A DNA stretch of 64,000 nt, from positions 4,046,501-4,110,500 of the forward strand of contig NZ_CP133262.1 of the NCBI RefSeq assembly GCF_030915405.1. Reading direction: 5' to 3'. Under the pieces are notes generated by a model. That model searched no databases and was not told the origin of the DNA. It saw only the letters and a list, made by a program, of their open reading frames with translations. Shown here in pieces: positions 7,519 through 16,075 of this stretch. A program made the translations under genes and the position numbers. Source of the stretch: Neobacillus nitrireducens. GTDB lineage: Bacteria > Bacillota > Bacilli > Bacillales > Cytobacillaceae. Positions within the stretch are counted from its first letter, which is position 1. Every line of letters begins with the position of its first letter.

Positions 7519-7536
7519 AATTCGAAGGGGGAGACA

Positions 7537-9924
7537 ATGTTGAACCAATTAATTAAAAAAGCAGCTGTCCTAGGATCCGGAGTTATGGGGTCAGGAATCG
7601 CTGCCCACCTAGCAAATATCGGCATCCCAACACTATTATTGGATATTGTGCCACGAGAACTAACAAAAGAAGAAGAAGCAAAAGGTCTGACATTACAAGA
7701 TAAACAAGTTCGCAATCGTATGAGTGCAACGTCCATTCAAAAATTATTAAAGCAAAAACCAGCCCCGCTCGCAGTGAAAAAGAATTTAGCATTGATTGAA
7801 GCTGGTAATCTGGAAGACGATTTAATCAAACTGAAAGACGTAGACTGGGTTATTGAAGTAGTCGTAGAGAACCTCAACGTTAAGAAACAGGTGTTTGAAA
7901 AGGTTGATCAATACCGCAAACCAGGCAGCATTATCAGTTCAAATACATCGGGAATCTCAGTTGAAGCAATGGTCGAAGGGCGTTCTGAAGATTTCCAAAA
8001 GCATTTCCTTGGTACACACTTCTTTAACCCGCCGCGCTACCTGAAATTACTTGAGGTGATTCCTACTCAATATACGGCGCCGGAAGTCCTTTCATTCATG
8101 AAAACTTTCGGTGAGGATGTGTTAGGAAAAGGTGTGGTGATCGCGAAGGATACGCCAAACTTTATCGCTAACCGAATTGGAACATACGGTCTCCTCGTTA
8201 CTGTTCAGGAAATGCTGAAGGCAGGCTTAAGTGTCGGTGAAGTTGACTCGATTACAGGACCGTTAATCGGCCGCGCAAAAAGCGCCACCTTCCGTACCCT
8301 TGACGTGGTTGGATTGGATACCTTTTATCATGTCGCTAATAACGTCTATGAGAAAGTTGAAGGCAAAGAAAAGGAAGTTTTTGAAATCCCTGCCTTTTTG
8401 AAAGCAATGGTTGAAAAAGGCTGGCTTGGCAGTAAATCAGGTCAGGGCTTCTTTTTGAAAAAAGGGAAGGAAATTCTTGAACTCGATCCTGTGACATTAG
8501 AATATGGACCTCGTAAAAAGCTGTCCACACCTGCAGTTGAACTTAGCAAGCAGGAAAAAGGCACCGCCAATAAATTGAAAGCGCTTGTATATGCCGACGA
8601 CCGGGCCGGACAATTCTTATGGAATACAATGGCCCAGTCACTTGTCTATTCTGCCCAGCTATTAGGCGAGATTGCTGATGATATTATATCCATCGACCGT
8701 GCGATGAAATGGGGCTTTGGCTGGGAAACAGGCCCATTTGAAACATGGGATGCAATTGGCGTTGAGAAGTCCGTTGCGAAGATGAAGGAAGCAGGCCTTG
8801 AAGTTCCTGCATGGGTAACGGAAATGCTTGAAAAGGGACATTCCTCCTTTTATTTAGAAGAAAATGGCGAGTTGTTTTACTATGATAACGGCCAATATCG
8901 ATTGGTTGAATTTAATCCGAAGGCGCTCGATCTTAAAAAAATCAAGAACCAAAAAGGGGTTATTAAAAAGAATAGTGGGGCAAGTCTGATTGATATCGGT
9001 GATGGCGTGGCACTGTTAGAATTCCATTCTCCCAATAATGCGATTGGACTCGATATCGTTCAAATGATTAACTATGCGGTCGAAGAAGTGGAAAAAAACT
9101 ATAAGGGACTTGTCATCGGCAATCAAGGAAAGAACTTCTGTGTCGGTGCGAACCTAGCGATGATGTTAATGGAAGTTCAGGATGACAATATTTATGAGCT
9201 AGATATGATTGTCCGCCACCTTCATAGTGCGCTGTTGAAAGTGAAATACAGTCCTAAGCCGGTTGTTGCTGCTCCATTTGGAATGACACTTGGCGGCGGT
9301 GCTGAGGTTTGTCTGCCTGCTGCACATATTCAGGCATCAGCAGAAACCTATATGGGTCTAGTCGAAGTGGGTGTCGGTTTACTGCCAGGCGGAGGCGGAA
9401 ACAAAGAGCTTTATATGAAGCACTTAGAAAACCTTCCAAACGGGATACCGTTTGATCTGCAAACGATCGCCAATAAAGTGTTTGAAACGATTGCAACCGC
9501 AAAAGTATCCACATCTGCTGAAGAAGCACGTGAAAATAATTTCTTAAGTAAGTCTGATGGAATCAGCTTCAATAATGATCATCTCCTTTATGATGCAAAG
9601 CAGGCTGTCCTCGCGTTACATGAAAAAGGCTATAAAGCAAAGGTTCGCCGTAAAGTTCCAGTCGTTGGTGAAACGGGTTATGCTACGCTTTTACTCGGTG
9701 CAGAAGCAATGCGTCTATCAGGGTATATTTCAGAACATGATTTAAAAATTGCGAAAAAAATTGCCTATGTCATAGCTGGCGGTAAGGTGCCGTTTGGTAC
9801 GGAAGTAGATGAACAATATTTATTGGATCTCGAAAGGCAAGCATTCTTAAGCCTTATTTCGGAGCCAAAATCCCAGCAGCGCATGCAGCATATGCTTGTG
9901 AAGGGGAAACCGTTAAGAAACTAA
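7537..9924 (+). CDS. fadN: FadN, 3-hydroxyacyl-CoA dehydrogenase / enoyl-CoA hydratase
   Basis: A 795-residue bifunctional beta-oxidation enzyme. The N-terminal NAD-binding site AAVLGSGVMGSGIA and the HFFNPPRYLKLLEVI segment mark the 3-hydroxyacyl-CoA dehydrogenase domain. The C-terminal part carries a crotonase-like domain (GNQGKNFCVGANLAMM, LGGGAEVCLPAA). The ATG at 7537 follows GAAGGGGGAGA; an in-frame ATG at 7504 lies inside the FadR operator and has no ribosome site. First gene of fadN-fadA-fadE; the 116-base gap to fadA holds paired palindromes. Confidence 0.95.
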   Translation: MLNQLIKKAAVLGSGVMGSGIAAHLANIGIPTLLLDIVPRELTKEEEAKGLTLQDKQVRNRMSATSIQKLLKQKPAPLAVKKNLALIEAGNLEDDLIKLKDVDWVIEVVVENLNVKKQVFEKVDQYRKPGSIISSNTSGISVEAMVEGRSEDFQKHFLGTHFFNPPRYLKLLEVIPTQYTAPEVLSFMKTFGEDVLGKGVVIAKDTPNFIANRIGTYGLLVTVQEMLKAGLSVGEVDSITGPLIGRAKSATFRTLDVVGLDTFYHVANNVYEKVEGKEKEVFEIPAFLKAMVEKGWLGSKSGQGFFLKKGKEILELDPVTLEYGPRKKLSTPAVELSKQEKGTANKLKALVYADDRAGQFLWNTMAQSLVYSAQLLGEIADDIISIDRAMKWGFGWETGPFETWDAIGVEKSVAKMKEAGLEVPAWVTEMLEKGHSSFYLEENGELFYYDNGQYRLVEFNPKALDLKKIKNQKGVIKKNSGASLIDIGDGVALLEFHSPNNAIGLDIVQMINYAVEEVEKNYKGLVIGNQGKNFCVGANLAMMLMEVQDDNIYELDMIVRHLHSALLKVKYSPKPVVAAPFGMTLGGGAEVCLPAAHIQASAETYMGLVEVGVGLLPGGGGNKELYMKHLENLPNGIPFDLQTIANKVFETIATAKVSTSAEEARENNFLSKSDGISFNNDHLLYDAKQAVLALHEKGYKAKVRRKVPVVGETGYATLLLGAEAMRLSGYISEHDLKIAKKIAYVIAGGKVPFGTEVDEQYLLDLERQAFLSLISEPKSQQRMQHMLVKGKPLRN

Positions 9925-9928
9925 AACA

Positions 9929-9993
9929 AGGGGTCTGACCCCTCTACTAAAAGTTTTTGTTATAGATAGTTTAGAACGAGGGGTCAGACCCCA
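9929..9993. repeat. Pair of GGGGTC-T/A-GACCCC palindromes between fadN and fadA
   Basis: The perfect 13-base palindromes GGGGTCTGACCCC (9930-9942) and GGGGTCAGACCCC (9980-9992) are the same element on opposite strands, with centres 50 bases apart. Each can form its own hairpin, or both can pair into one long hairpin. They lie inside the operon, six bases or so after the fadN stop. Confidence 0.85.
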
Positions 9994-10040
9994 GTATAAG
10001 AAAAATAGATTAATAATTTGACAGAAAGCGAGGGATTTAC

Positions 10041-11216
10041 ATGAGAGAAGCGGTAATCGTGGCCGGAGCCAGGACTCCGGTAGGTAAAGCGAAGAAAGGT
10101 ACGCTTGCCCATGTTCGCCCGGATGATTTGGGGGCATTGGTGGTAAAGGAAACATTAAAGCGTGCTGGAAACTATGAAGGAAATATCGATGATTTAATCA
10201 TTGGTTGTGCGATGCCTGAAGCAGAACAAGGCAACAATATGGCCCGCAATATTGGGGCATTAGCAGGACTCCCTTATACGGTCCCTGCGATCACAGTCAA
10301 TCGTTTTTGTTCTTCAGGACTACAGGCAATTGCATATGCAGCCCAGGGAATCATGCTAGGGCATACCGATACAGCAATCGCTGGCGGTGCCGAATCGATG
10401 AGTATGATTCCAATGATGGGGCATGTCGTCCGTCCAAATATCAAACTGGCAGAAACAGCCCCGCAATATTATATGGGCATGGGTCACACCGCCGAGCAAG
10501 TATCCATGAAATATGGGATTTCCCGTGAAGACCAAGATGCTTTCGCGGTAAGAAGTCATCAAAAGGCAGCACAAGCGATTGCCGAAGGGAAATTTGTTGA
10601 TGAAATTGTTCCTGTCGATGTGATAATCAGGACAGTCGATAATGACAATAAGCTTGTTGAAAAAACGATTCAATTTTCAATGGATGAAGGGGTTCGTCTG
10701 GATACAAATCTGCAAACCCTTGGCAAACTCCGCCCAGCCTTCTCGGTGTCAGGCACCGTAACGGCGGGTAATGCCTCACAAACAAGTGACGGCGCAGCAG
10801 CCTTAATGGTGATGGACCGTGAAAAGGCAGAAGCACTCGGCCTTAAGCCGTTAGCAAAGTTCCGATCGTTTGCAGTTGGCGGTGTTCCTCCTGAAATTAT
10901 GGGGGTTGGACCGGTTGTCGCGATTCCAAAAGCCGTCAAACTTGCAGGTCTAGAGCTATCTGATATTAACCTGTTCGAATTAAATGAAGCTTTCGCGTCA
11001 CAATCGCTGCAGGTTATCCGTGAACTGGGCCTAAACGAAGAAATCGTCAACGTAAATGGCGGTGCCATTGCCTTAGGACATCCGCTTGGATGTACAGGTG
11101 CTAAACTCACACTCACGCTAATCCACGAATTAAAACGCCGCAACCAACAATTTGGTGTTGTGACCATGTGTATCGGCGGCGGCATGGGTGCAGCTGGAGT
11201 CTTTGAACTACTCTAA
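10041..11216 (+). CDS. fadA: FadA, acetyl-CoA C-acyltransferase
   Basis: A 391-residue thiolase. Active-site cysteine segment NRFCSSGLQA is near residue 91, with NEAFASQ and NVNGGAIALGHPLGCTGA in the second half and the C-terminal CIGGGMGAAG carrying the second active cysteine. It cleaves 3-ketoacyl-CoA to acetyl-CoA and a shortened acyl-CoA, the last step of the cycle whose middle steps FadN performs. GAGGG precedes the ATG. FadE is 87 bases downstream. Confidence 0.95.
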   Translation: MREAVIVAGARTPVGKAKKGTLAHVRPDDLGALVVKETLKRAGNYEGNIDDLIIGCAMPEAEQGNNMARNIGALAGLPYTVPAITVNRFCSSGLQAIAYAAQGIMLGHTDTAIAGGAESMSMIPMMGHVVRPNIKLAETAPQYYMGMGHTAEQVSMKYGISREDQDAFAVRSHQKAAQAIAEGKFVDEIVPVDVIIRTVDNDNKLVEKTIQFSMDEGVRLDTNLQTLGKLRPAFSVSGTVTAGNASQTSDGAAALMVMDREKAEALGLKPLAKFRSFAVGGVPPEIMGVGPVVAIPKAVKLAGLELSDINLFELNEAFASQSLQVIRELGLNEEIVNVNGGAIALGHPLGCTGAKLTLTLIHELKRRNQQFGVVTMCIGGGMGAAGVFELL

Positions 11217-11249
11217 ATCATTTTGGGCTGCCCTTAGACATATACCTTT

Positions 11250-11277
11250 TACAAGGGGGCGGCTAGATGCCCCCATC
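11250..11277 (+). other. Hairpin between fadA and fadE
   Basis: An imperfect stem with GGGGGC and GCCCCC arms around an eight-base loop lies in the 87-base gap before fadE. There is no T-run, so an mRNA processing or stability element is more likely than a terminator. Confidence 0.5.
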
Positions 11278-11303
11278 TAATCAATGATTAGGAGGAATTA
11301 ATA

Positions 11304-13088
11304 ATGACAAACCAAACCGAAAAAATCATTAAAGGCGGAAGCTTTTTAATTGAGGATATTTCCTATGAAAGACTGTTTACACCGGAGGATTTTACCGAAG
11401 AGCATTTGATGATTGCGAAAACCGCAGAAGACTTTGTGGAAAAAGAAGTAGTTCCGCAGCTGGAACATTTAGAAAACCATGAATTCGACCGGACGGTAAA
11501 ACTTCTTAAGAAGGCAGGAGAGCTGGGTCTCTTAGCCGTGGATGTACCTGAGGAATATGACGGCTTAGCCTTAGATAAAGTCACTTCCTCCCTTCTTACT
11601 GAGAAAATGGCAGCTGGCGGAGGATTCTCCCTTTCACATGGTGCACACGTGGGTATCGGTTCTCTCCCAATCGTTTTATTCGGGAATGAAGACCAAAAGC
11701 GTAGATATTTACCGGCCCTTGCTTCAGGTGAGAAACTAGCTGCGTATGCCTTAACAGAACCCGGCTCGGGATCTGATGCTCTTGGTGCTAGAACAACCGC
11801 GAGATTAAATGCTGCAGGAACTCATTATATCTTAAACGGGGAAAAACAATGGATTACCAATGCCGGTTTTGCTGATGTATTTGTTGTATATGCCAAGATT
11901 GATGGCGAGCAATTTACCGCATTTATCGTTGACCGGGAATTCCCTGGCGTTTCTACCGGCGCGGAAGAGAAGAAAATGGGCATAAAGAGTTCTTCCACTC
12001 GGACACTTATTTTAGAGGATGTTCCTGTTCCTGTCGAAAATTTATTAGGGGAAATTGGTAAAGGTCATGTGATTGCCTTTAACATCCTCAATATTGGTCG
12101 GTATAAGTTAGCGGTTGGAAGTGTAGGCGGTTCCAAGAAGGCATTTGAATTAACGGTTAAATATGCAAATGGCCGTCAGCAATTTAAAACACCAATCTCA
12201 CAATTTAATTTAACAAAAGAAAAATTCGGTACTCTTGCTTCTGAAATTTATGCGGCGGAAAGCTCGGTCTACCGTACGATTGGCCTGTACGAAGAAAACC
12301 AAGGCAAGCTGACAACTGAGCAAGAAAAAGATATTAAATTAGTGGCAAATTCGATTGCCGAATATGCGATTGAATGTTCACTTAATAAATTCTTCGCCAG
12401 TGAAGTATTAGCCCATGTAACAGATGAAGGTGTCCAAATTCATGGCGGATATGGCTTCATGCAGGAATATCCAATTGAAAGAGCGTACCGTGATGCGCGA
12501 ATTCAACGTATTTTTGAAGGAACGAATGAAATTAACCGCCTGCTGGTGCCAGGCACCTTATTGAAAAAAGCCTTCAAGGGTGAGCTTCCATTATTCCAAA
12601 AGGCGATGGCGTTGCAGGAGGAATTAATGATGTTAATGCCGGAAGAGCCTGGTGATGAGCCGCTTGCTCAGGAAAAATATCTTGTCAGAAATGCGAAGAA
12701 AATTGCGCTCCTATCCGCAGGATTAGCTGCCCAAAAGTTTGGCAAAGCGCTTGAAAAAGAGCAAGAAGTTTTAGCTAATATCGCCGACCTAATTTCAAAT
12801 GTCTATGCAATGGAATCCGTTGTATTACGTACGGAAAAGGCGATTGCAAAAAACGGTTTAGATAAGAACAAGCAAAAGCTTCTATATACACAAATCTACT
12901 GCCAAGAAGCCTTCAATGAGCTTGAGGCGATTGCAAAAGAAACGTTAGTGGCGGTTGAACAGGGGGATACGCTCCGAATGATGTTGTCTTCGCTTCGTAA
13001 ATTTACCCGTCATACCCCAATTAATGTGATTGCGAAAAAACGTGAAGCCGCCGATGTTATTATCGACGCTGAGCGCTATATTGTTTAA
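11304..13088 (+). CDS. fadE: FadE, acyl-CoA dehydrogenase
   Basis: A 594-residue flavin-dependent acyl-CoA dehydrogenase catalysing the first oxidation of beta-oxidation. Recognisable segments are AAYALTEPGSGSDA and EKQWITNAGFADVF (FAD/substrate site) and QIHGGYGFMQEYPIERAYRD with IFEGTNEINR near residue 410. A C-terminal extension of about 150 residues is typical of the long FadE/YusJ type. GGAGGAAT precedes the ATG. The terminator at 13098 closes the operon. Confidence 0.95.
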   Translation: MTNQTEKIIKGGSFLIEDISYERLFTPEDFTEEHLMIAKTAEDFVEKEVVPQLEHLENHEFDRTVKLLKKAGELGLLAVDVPEEYDGLALDKVTSSLLTEKMAAGGGFSLSHGAHVGIGSLPIVLFGNEDQKRRYLPALASGEKLAAYALTEPGSGSDALGARTTARLNAAGTHYILNGEKQWITNAGFADVFVVYAKIDGEQFTAFIVDREFPGVSTGAEEKKMGIKSSSTRTLILEDVPVPVENLLGEIGKGHVIAFNILNIGRYKLAVGSVGGSKKAFELTVKYANGRQQFKTPISQFNLTKEKFGTLASEIYAAESSVYRTIGLYEENQGKLTTEQEKDIKLVANSIAEYAIECSLNKFFASEVLAHVTDEGVQIHGGYGFMQEYPIERAYRDARIQRIFEGTNEINRLLVPGTLLKKAFKGELPLFQKAMALQEELMMLMPEEPGDEPLAQEKYLVRNAKKIALLSAGLAAQKFGKALEKEQEVLANIADLISNVYAMESVVLRTEKAIAKNGLDKNKQKLLYTQIYCQEAFNELEAIAKETLVAVEQGDTLRMMLSSLRKFTRHTPINVIAKKREAADVIIDAERYIV

Positions 13089-13097
13089 TTAACAGGG

Positions 13098-13123
13098 CTC
13101 CCTTCCAACTCGGAAGGGAGTTT
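13098..13123 (+). terminator. fadNAE operon terminator
   Basis: CTCCCTTCC and GGAAGGGAG pair perfectly around a five-base loop, followed by TTT and AT-rich sequence 10 bases after the fadE stop. Confidence 0.85.
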
Positions 13124-13191
13124 AAATTTTATATTAGAAAAGGAAGGATTTTTAAAAAATTAGTCGAATTTTATTATATTGAACATATTTT

Positions 13192-13221
13192 TTGCATTAG
13201 GATTTTGAAAAACGTTATGAT
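13192..13221 (+). promoter_or_regulatory. Possible yusI promoter
   Basis: TTGCAT (13192-13197), an 18-base spacer and TATGAT (13216-13221), about 55 bases before the yusI start codon. Confidence 0.5.
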
Positions 13222-13279
13222 AATATTCAAGTGACGAAAGACAAGTCATTGATTTTTGCGGGAAAGGGCGGTGAAATTG

Positions 13280-13636
13280 ATGTCACTGACGTTTTACTGG
13301 TATCCAAAATGCGGCACTTGTCGAAACGCGAAGAAATGGCTGGATGCCCATCATCTTTCCTATGAAGAAGTACATATTGTGGAACATCCTCCAAGTCTTG
13401 AGGAGCTGAAGGATTTTTATCAAAAAAGTGGACTCGAATTAAAAAAATTCTTTAATACAAGCGGTATGAAATACCGAGAATTAGGTATAAAGGATAAAAT
13501 GAAGTCTGCTACAGATGAAGAGCTGCTAGAGTTACTTGCTTCCGATGGCATGTTAATCAAACGTCCGATTTTAACGAATGGTGAGCGTGTCACTGTTGGC
13601 TTTAAAGAAGAGGAGTTTGAAAAAATGTGGCGTTAA
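13280..13636 (+). CDS. yusI: YusI, ArsC/Spx-family thioredoxin-fold protein
   Basis: A 118-residue ArsC/Spx family protein with WYPKCGTCRNAKKWL at the N-terminus, providing a CxxC motif at residues 10-13, and the family end KRPILTNGERVTVGFKEEEF. Spx-type proteins regulate RNA polymerase; ArsC-like ones reduce arsenate or act as thiol reductases. No arsenic genes are nearby, so a redox role of unknown substrate is likelier. The ATG at 13280 gives the length of B. subtilis YusI; upstream TTG/GTG codons are less well placed. Confidence 0.8.
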   Translation: MSLTFYWYPKCGTCRNAKKWLDAHHLSYEEVHIVEHPPSLEELKDFYQKSGLELKKFFNTSGMKYRELGIKDKMKSATDEELLELLASDGMLIKRPILTNGERVTVGFKEEEFEKMWR

Positions 13637-13718
13637 GCCGCTTCTTCATCATTACTTATGGAAATCGATTTATTTCGATGATAGATTTTTTAGAAAAAAT
13701 AATGGAGGGATTTAGAAG

Positions 13719-14102
13719 ATGAGTACACCAAAGGAATTACGTTATTCAGAAGAACATGAGTGGGTAAAGGTTGAAGGGGAAAAGGTCCGCGTAGGGATTA
13801 CTGCTTTTGCACAGCATGAATTAGGAGATATCGTTTTTGTTGAGCTTCCAGAAGTGGGCGATGAACTAAAAGCTGACGAACCATTTGGTAGTGTAGAATC
13901 AGTAAAAACTGTTTCTGAACTTTATGCACCTGTCAGCGGTAAAGTTGTGGAAGTCAATGAAGACTTAAGTGACAGCCCTGAATTTGTCAACGAATCACCA
14001 TACGAAAAAGCATGGATGATTGTTGTTGAATTAACTGACAGCAGCGAGCTTGATAAACTAATGACAGCTGAACAATATGAAGAAATGACAAAAGAAGACT
14101 AA
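13719..14102 (+). CDS. gcvH: GcvH, glycine cleavage system H protein
   Basis: A 127-residue lipoyl carrier. The lipoylation site is the lysine in [18 protein letters not shown], about residue 63, flanked by the hammerhead beta fold. It shuttles the methylamine group in glycine cleavage. In bacilli it is also an obligatory intermediate in lipoate assembly, which links it to lipA at 31781. GGAGGG precedes the ATG. Monocistronic, with a terminator directly after. Confidence 0.97.
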   Translation: MSTPKELRYSEEHEWVKVEGEKVRVGITAFAQHELGDIVFVELPEVGDELKADEPFGSVESVKTVSELYAPVSGKVVEVNEDLSDSPEFVNESPYEKAWMIVVELTDSSELDKLMTAEQYEEMTKED

Positions 14103-14111
14103 TGAATTCGG

Positions 14112-14139
14112 AAAGGCACCTTGTCAAGGTGCTTTTTCT
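14112..14139 (+). terminator. gcvH terminator
   Basis: GGCACCTT and AAGGTGCTT form a tight hairpin followed by TTTTTCTC, ten bases past the stop. Confidence 0.85.
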
Positions 14140-14210
14140 CTTATTTTCCCACTTTTTCTTCTACTATTTTAGGGAAACTTATAATAAATATATTGAAGAG
14201 GGTGGGAAAC

Positions 14211-14450
14211 ATGACGTTAAAGCAGCAAAGAGTGGATGTAACTGACCGAGTCATTGGGAAAATGAAAAATGGAGAAATGGAACTGTTTCTTGATAATACG
14301 CCAATTGGAAAAATGAAACTCTCCGATCACATGCAAGTGGAATTAGAGCATCATTTTGAAGTGGAGCAGCAAAAAATCTATCAACATGTTACGACAACGG
14401 AAGGTAAAGATGCTAAATATACGGATTGTGATGATGGAGGCTGGTGTTAA
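14211..14450 (+). CDS. yusG: YusG, DUF2553 protein
   Basis: A 79-residue hydrophilic protein. The ATG at 14211 follows GAGGGTGGG and gives the usual YusG length; the frame extends further upstream only through the gcvH terminator. It is basic/acidic mixed and ends in an acidic, cysteine-containing tail, YTDCDDGGWC. No known catalytic motif. It sits between gcvH and yusF as in B. subtilis. Function unknown. Confidence 0.75.
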   Translation: MTLKQQRVDVTDRVIGKMKNGEMELFLDNTPIGKMKLSDHMQVELEHHFEVEQQKIYQHVTTTEGKDAKYTDCDDGGWC

Positions 14451-14607
14451 CGAGTGTTATTTAGGCGTTTATCCTGCGTAACTCGCAGGCAAATTCCTAT
14501 TCTTAAAATGACAATAATGATAAAGTTAACATAGGCAGAAGAAGGCACACGTAATCAATATTTTAGAATATGTTAACATAAACAACTTCTAATACAGGTG
14601 ATGAATG

Positions 14608-14964
14608 ATGAATGATTCGTATGTTGACAAAGTTCTTATTGTCGAAGGAAAATCAGATAAAAATAAGGTAAAAAGAATTGTTAAGGAACCAGTAGAAATT
14701 ATTTGTACCAATGGTACGATCAGTATTACAAAATTAGATGAATTGATTGAATTTCTTGAGAATAAGGATGTCTATATTCTTGTCGATGCCGACTTCTCAG
14801 GAGAGAAACTCCGCAAACAGTTAAAACGAGAATTTCCACAAGCTGAACATTTATATATTGACCGAATGTATCGTGAGGTAGCTACTGCGCCAGTTCACCA
14901 TTTGGCGACTGTTCTCATTGGAGCCAATATCGATGTTCATACCGAATTTTTAGAAATGGGTTAA
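14608..14964 (+). CDS. yusF: YusF, TOPRIM-domain protein
   Basis: A compact 118-residue TOPRIM protein related to the RNase M5/primase fold. KVLIVEGKSDK holds the first conserved glutamate and VYILVDADFSGEKLR provides the DxD motif, as expected for metal-dependent nucleic-acid chemistry. An ATG at 14605 directly precedes this one; AGGTG at 14596 favours 14608. The thioredoxin-like yusE begins eight bases later, so the two are co-transcribed. The substrate is not known. Confidence 0.8.
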   Translation: MNDSYVDKVLIVEGKSDKNKVKRIVKEPVEIICTNGTISITKLDELIEFLENKDVYILVDADFSGEKLRKQLKREFPQAEHLYIDRMYREVATAPVHHLATVLIGANIDVHTEFLEMG

Positions 14965-14971
14965 AAGATAT

Positions 14972-15280
14972 ATGAACGAATGGAATCGAACCGCTTTAAC
15001 AGCCTTTCTTGATCGAGAGGCAACCGGATTAGTTTATTTTTATACGCCCATGTGCGGGACCTGTCAGGTAGCCTCAAAAATGCTCCAGGTCATTGAGCAG
15101 CTGGTAGAACTTGAAATGGGCAAAATGAACTTAAACTTCCACCCCGACCTTGCTAACGAATTTGAAATTGAAAGTGTCCCCTGTCTACTATTTATCGATG
15201 CTGGTAAGGTACGGGAGACACTCTATGCCTTCCAATCAGTTCCGTTTTTGCTTGAAAAAATAAAACAGTATATATCCTAA
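14972..15280 (+). CDS. yusE: YusE, thioredoxin-like protein
   Basis: A 102-residue thioredoxin-fold protein with FYTPMCGTCQVASKML, i.e. a CGTC active site rather than the CGPC of classical thioredoxin, and the cis-proline region ESVPCLLFID with an extra cysteine just before it. It should catalyse thiol-disulfide exchange in the cytosol. It follows yusF by seven bases without an obvious strong ribosome site, suggesting translational coupling. Confidence 0.85.
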   Translation: MNEWNRTALTAFLDREATGLVYFYTPMCGTCQVASKMLQVIEQLVELEMGKMNLNFHPDLANEFEIESVPCLLFIDAGKVRETLYAFQSVPFLLEKIKQYIS

Positions 15281-15282
15281 AG

Positions 15283-15310
15283 CAGATGCGCATCGTGCAT
15301 CTGTTTTTTG
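15283..15310 (+). terminator. yusFE terminator
   Basis: CAGATGC and GCATCTG pair around a seven-base loop and are followed by TTTTTT. Confidence 0.85.
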
Positions 15311-15465
15311 AATGTCTTAAAAAGTGTAGAGGATCCGACATATTTCTCGGGAAATCTCCCCTAACTTCGCTCCCAAAAGCAGATAATTGTCGACTACTTT
15401 ATAAAGGTTTTCATGACCCGCTCCTGTATAGTTAATAGAAGAGAGTAGAGACCGGAGTGGTGCAA

Positions 15466-15819
15466 ATGAAGGAAGCAATGAAAGCGTTTCAATTAGCGGT
15501 TAAACAGCAAGGGCATATTCTGCCGTTACTAGAGCATGGCGATTTGCGAGTCAATTTGATCAGTGAACTGACAACCATTCAGATCCTTTTTAAGAATAGA
15601 GAAGTTTTCATTCTTCATGATAACGAAGGGACACAGACGATTCCTGAAATACGTGGTGACCTTCAGGTGATCAAGCAGCTGCTTGAAGGGAAGGAAAGAC
15701 TTAGAACTCTTGAACGGAACGGCCAATTAACTATTTCCGCTCCCATCCGCACCACATTATTGCTAGAATCGATCTTTTATTTGACAAAATCACAGGAAAA
15801 TTTTTCGAAAATAATCTAA
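15466..15819 (+). CDS. yusD: YusD, SCP2-like protein
   Basis: A 117-residue protein resembling B. subtilis YusD, with a predicted sterol-carrier-like alpha/beta fold. It has a strand-rich middle (VFILHDNEGTQTIPEIRGD, ERLRTLERNGQLTIS). No catalytic residues are evident. The ATG at 15466 is preceded by GGAG; two in-frame GTG codons at 15457 and 15460 overlap that site. Function is unknown. Confidence 0.6.
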   Translation: MKEAMKAFQLAVKQQGHILPLLEHGDLRVNLISELTTIQILFKNREVFILHDNEGTQTIPEIRGDLQVIKQLLEGKERLRTLERNGQLTISAPIRTTLLLESIFYLTKSQENFSKII

Positions 15820-15828
15820 TCAAAGCTA

Positions 15829-15857
15829 TTGACTCGGAATTAAACTTGCTGTAAAGT
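15829..15857 (+). promoter_or_regulatory. metY promoter
   Basis: TTGACT (15829-15834), a 17-base spacer and TAAAGT (15852-15857), ending about 46 bases before the riboswitch. Confidence 0.7.
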
Positions 15858-15903
15858 TTTAATTAAATAATCTAATAATAAAAACAATTCAATAAACATA
15901 CTT

Positions 15904-16013
15904 ATCGAGAGTGGCGGAGGGACTGGCCCTTTGAAGCCCGGCAACCGGTTTTTAAACACAATAACACGGTGCTAAATCCAGCAGAGCAACAAAGCTCTGG
16001 AAGATGAGGAGAG
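15904..16013 (+). ncRNA. SAM (S-box) riboswitch upstream of metY
   Basis: The S-box landmarks appear in order: ATCGAGAGTGGCGGAGGGA, then TGAAGCCCGGCAACCGG, then a GGTGCTAAATCCAGC segment, then GCTCTGGAAGATGAGGAG. With SAM bound, the closing P1 helix frees the C-rich/G-rich hairpin at 16016 to terminate, so the sulfhydrylase gene is off when methionine/SAM is plentiful. Confidence 0.95.
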
Positions 16014-16015
16014 AG

Positions 16016-16044
16016 ACCCCCTCTTCTATGAAGCGGGGGTTTTG
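16016..16044 (+). terminator. S-box-controlled terminator of metY
   Basis: ACCCCC and GGGGGT with an inner CTTC/GAAG stem, followed by TTTG-TTT. The C-rich arm adjoins the riboswitch 3' side, as expected for the alternating terminator/antiterminator. Confidence 0.85.
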
Positions 16045-16075
16045 TTTAATGAAGTGCAAAAGAGGAGGAAGTAGT

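Noticed and set aside
13280-13636. Arsenate reductase of an ars operon
   Set aside because: The ArsC/Spx fold is clear, but no arsR, arsB or acr3 genes are adjacent and the neighbours match the yusI-gcvH context.
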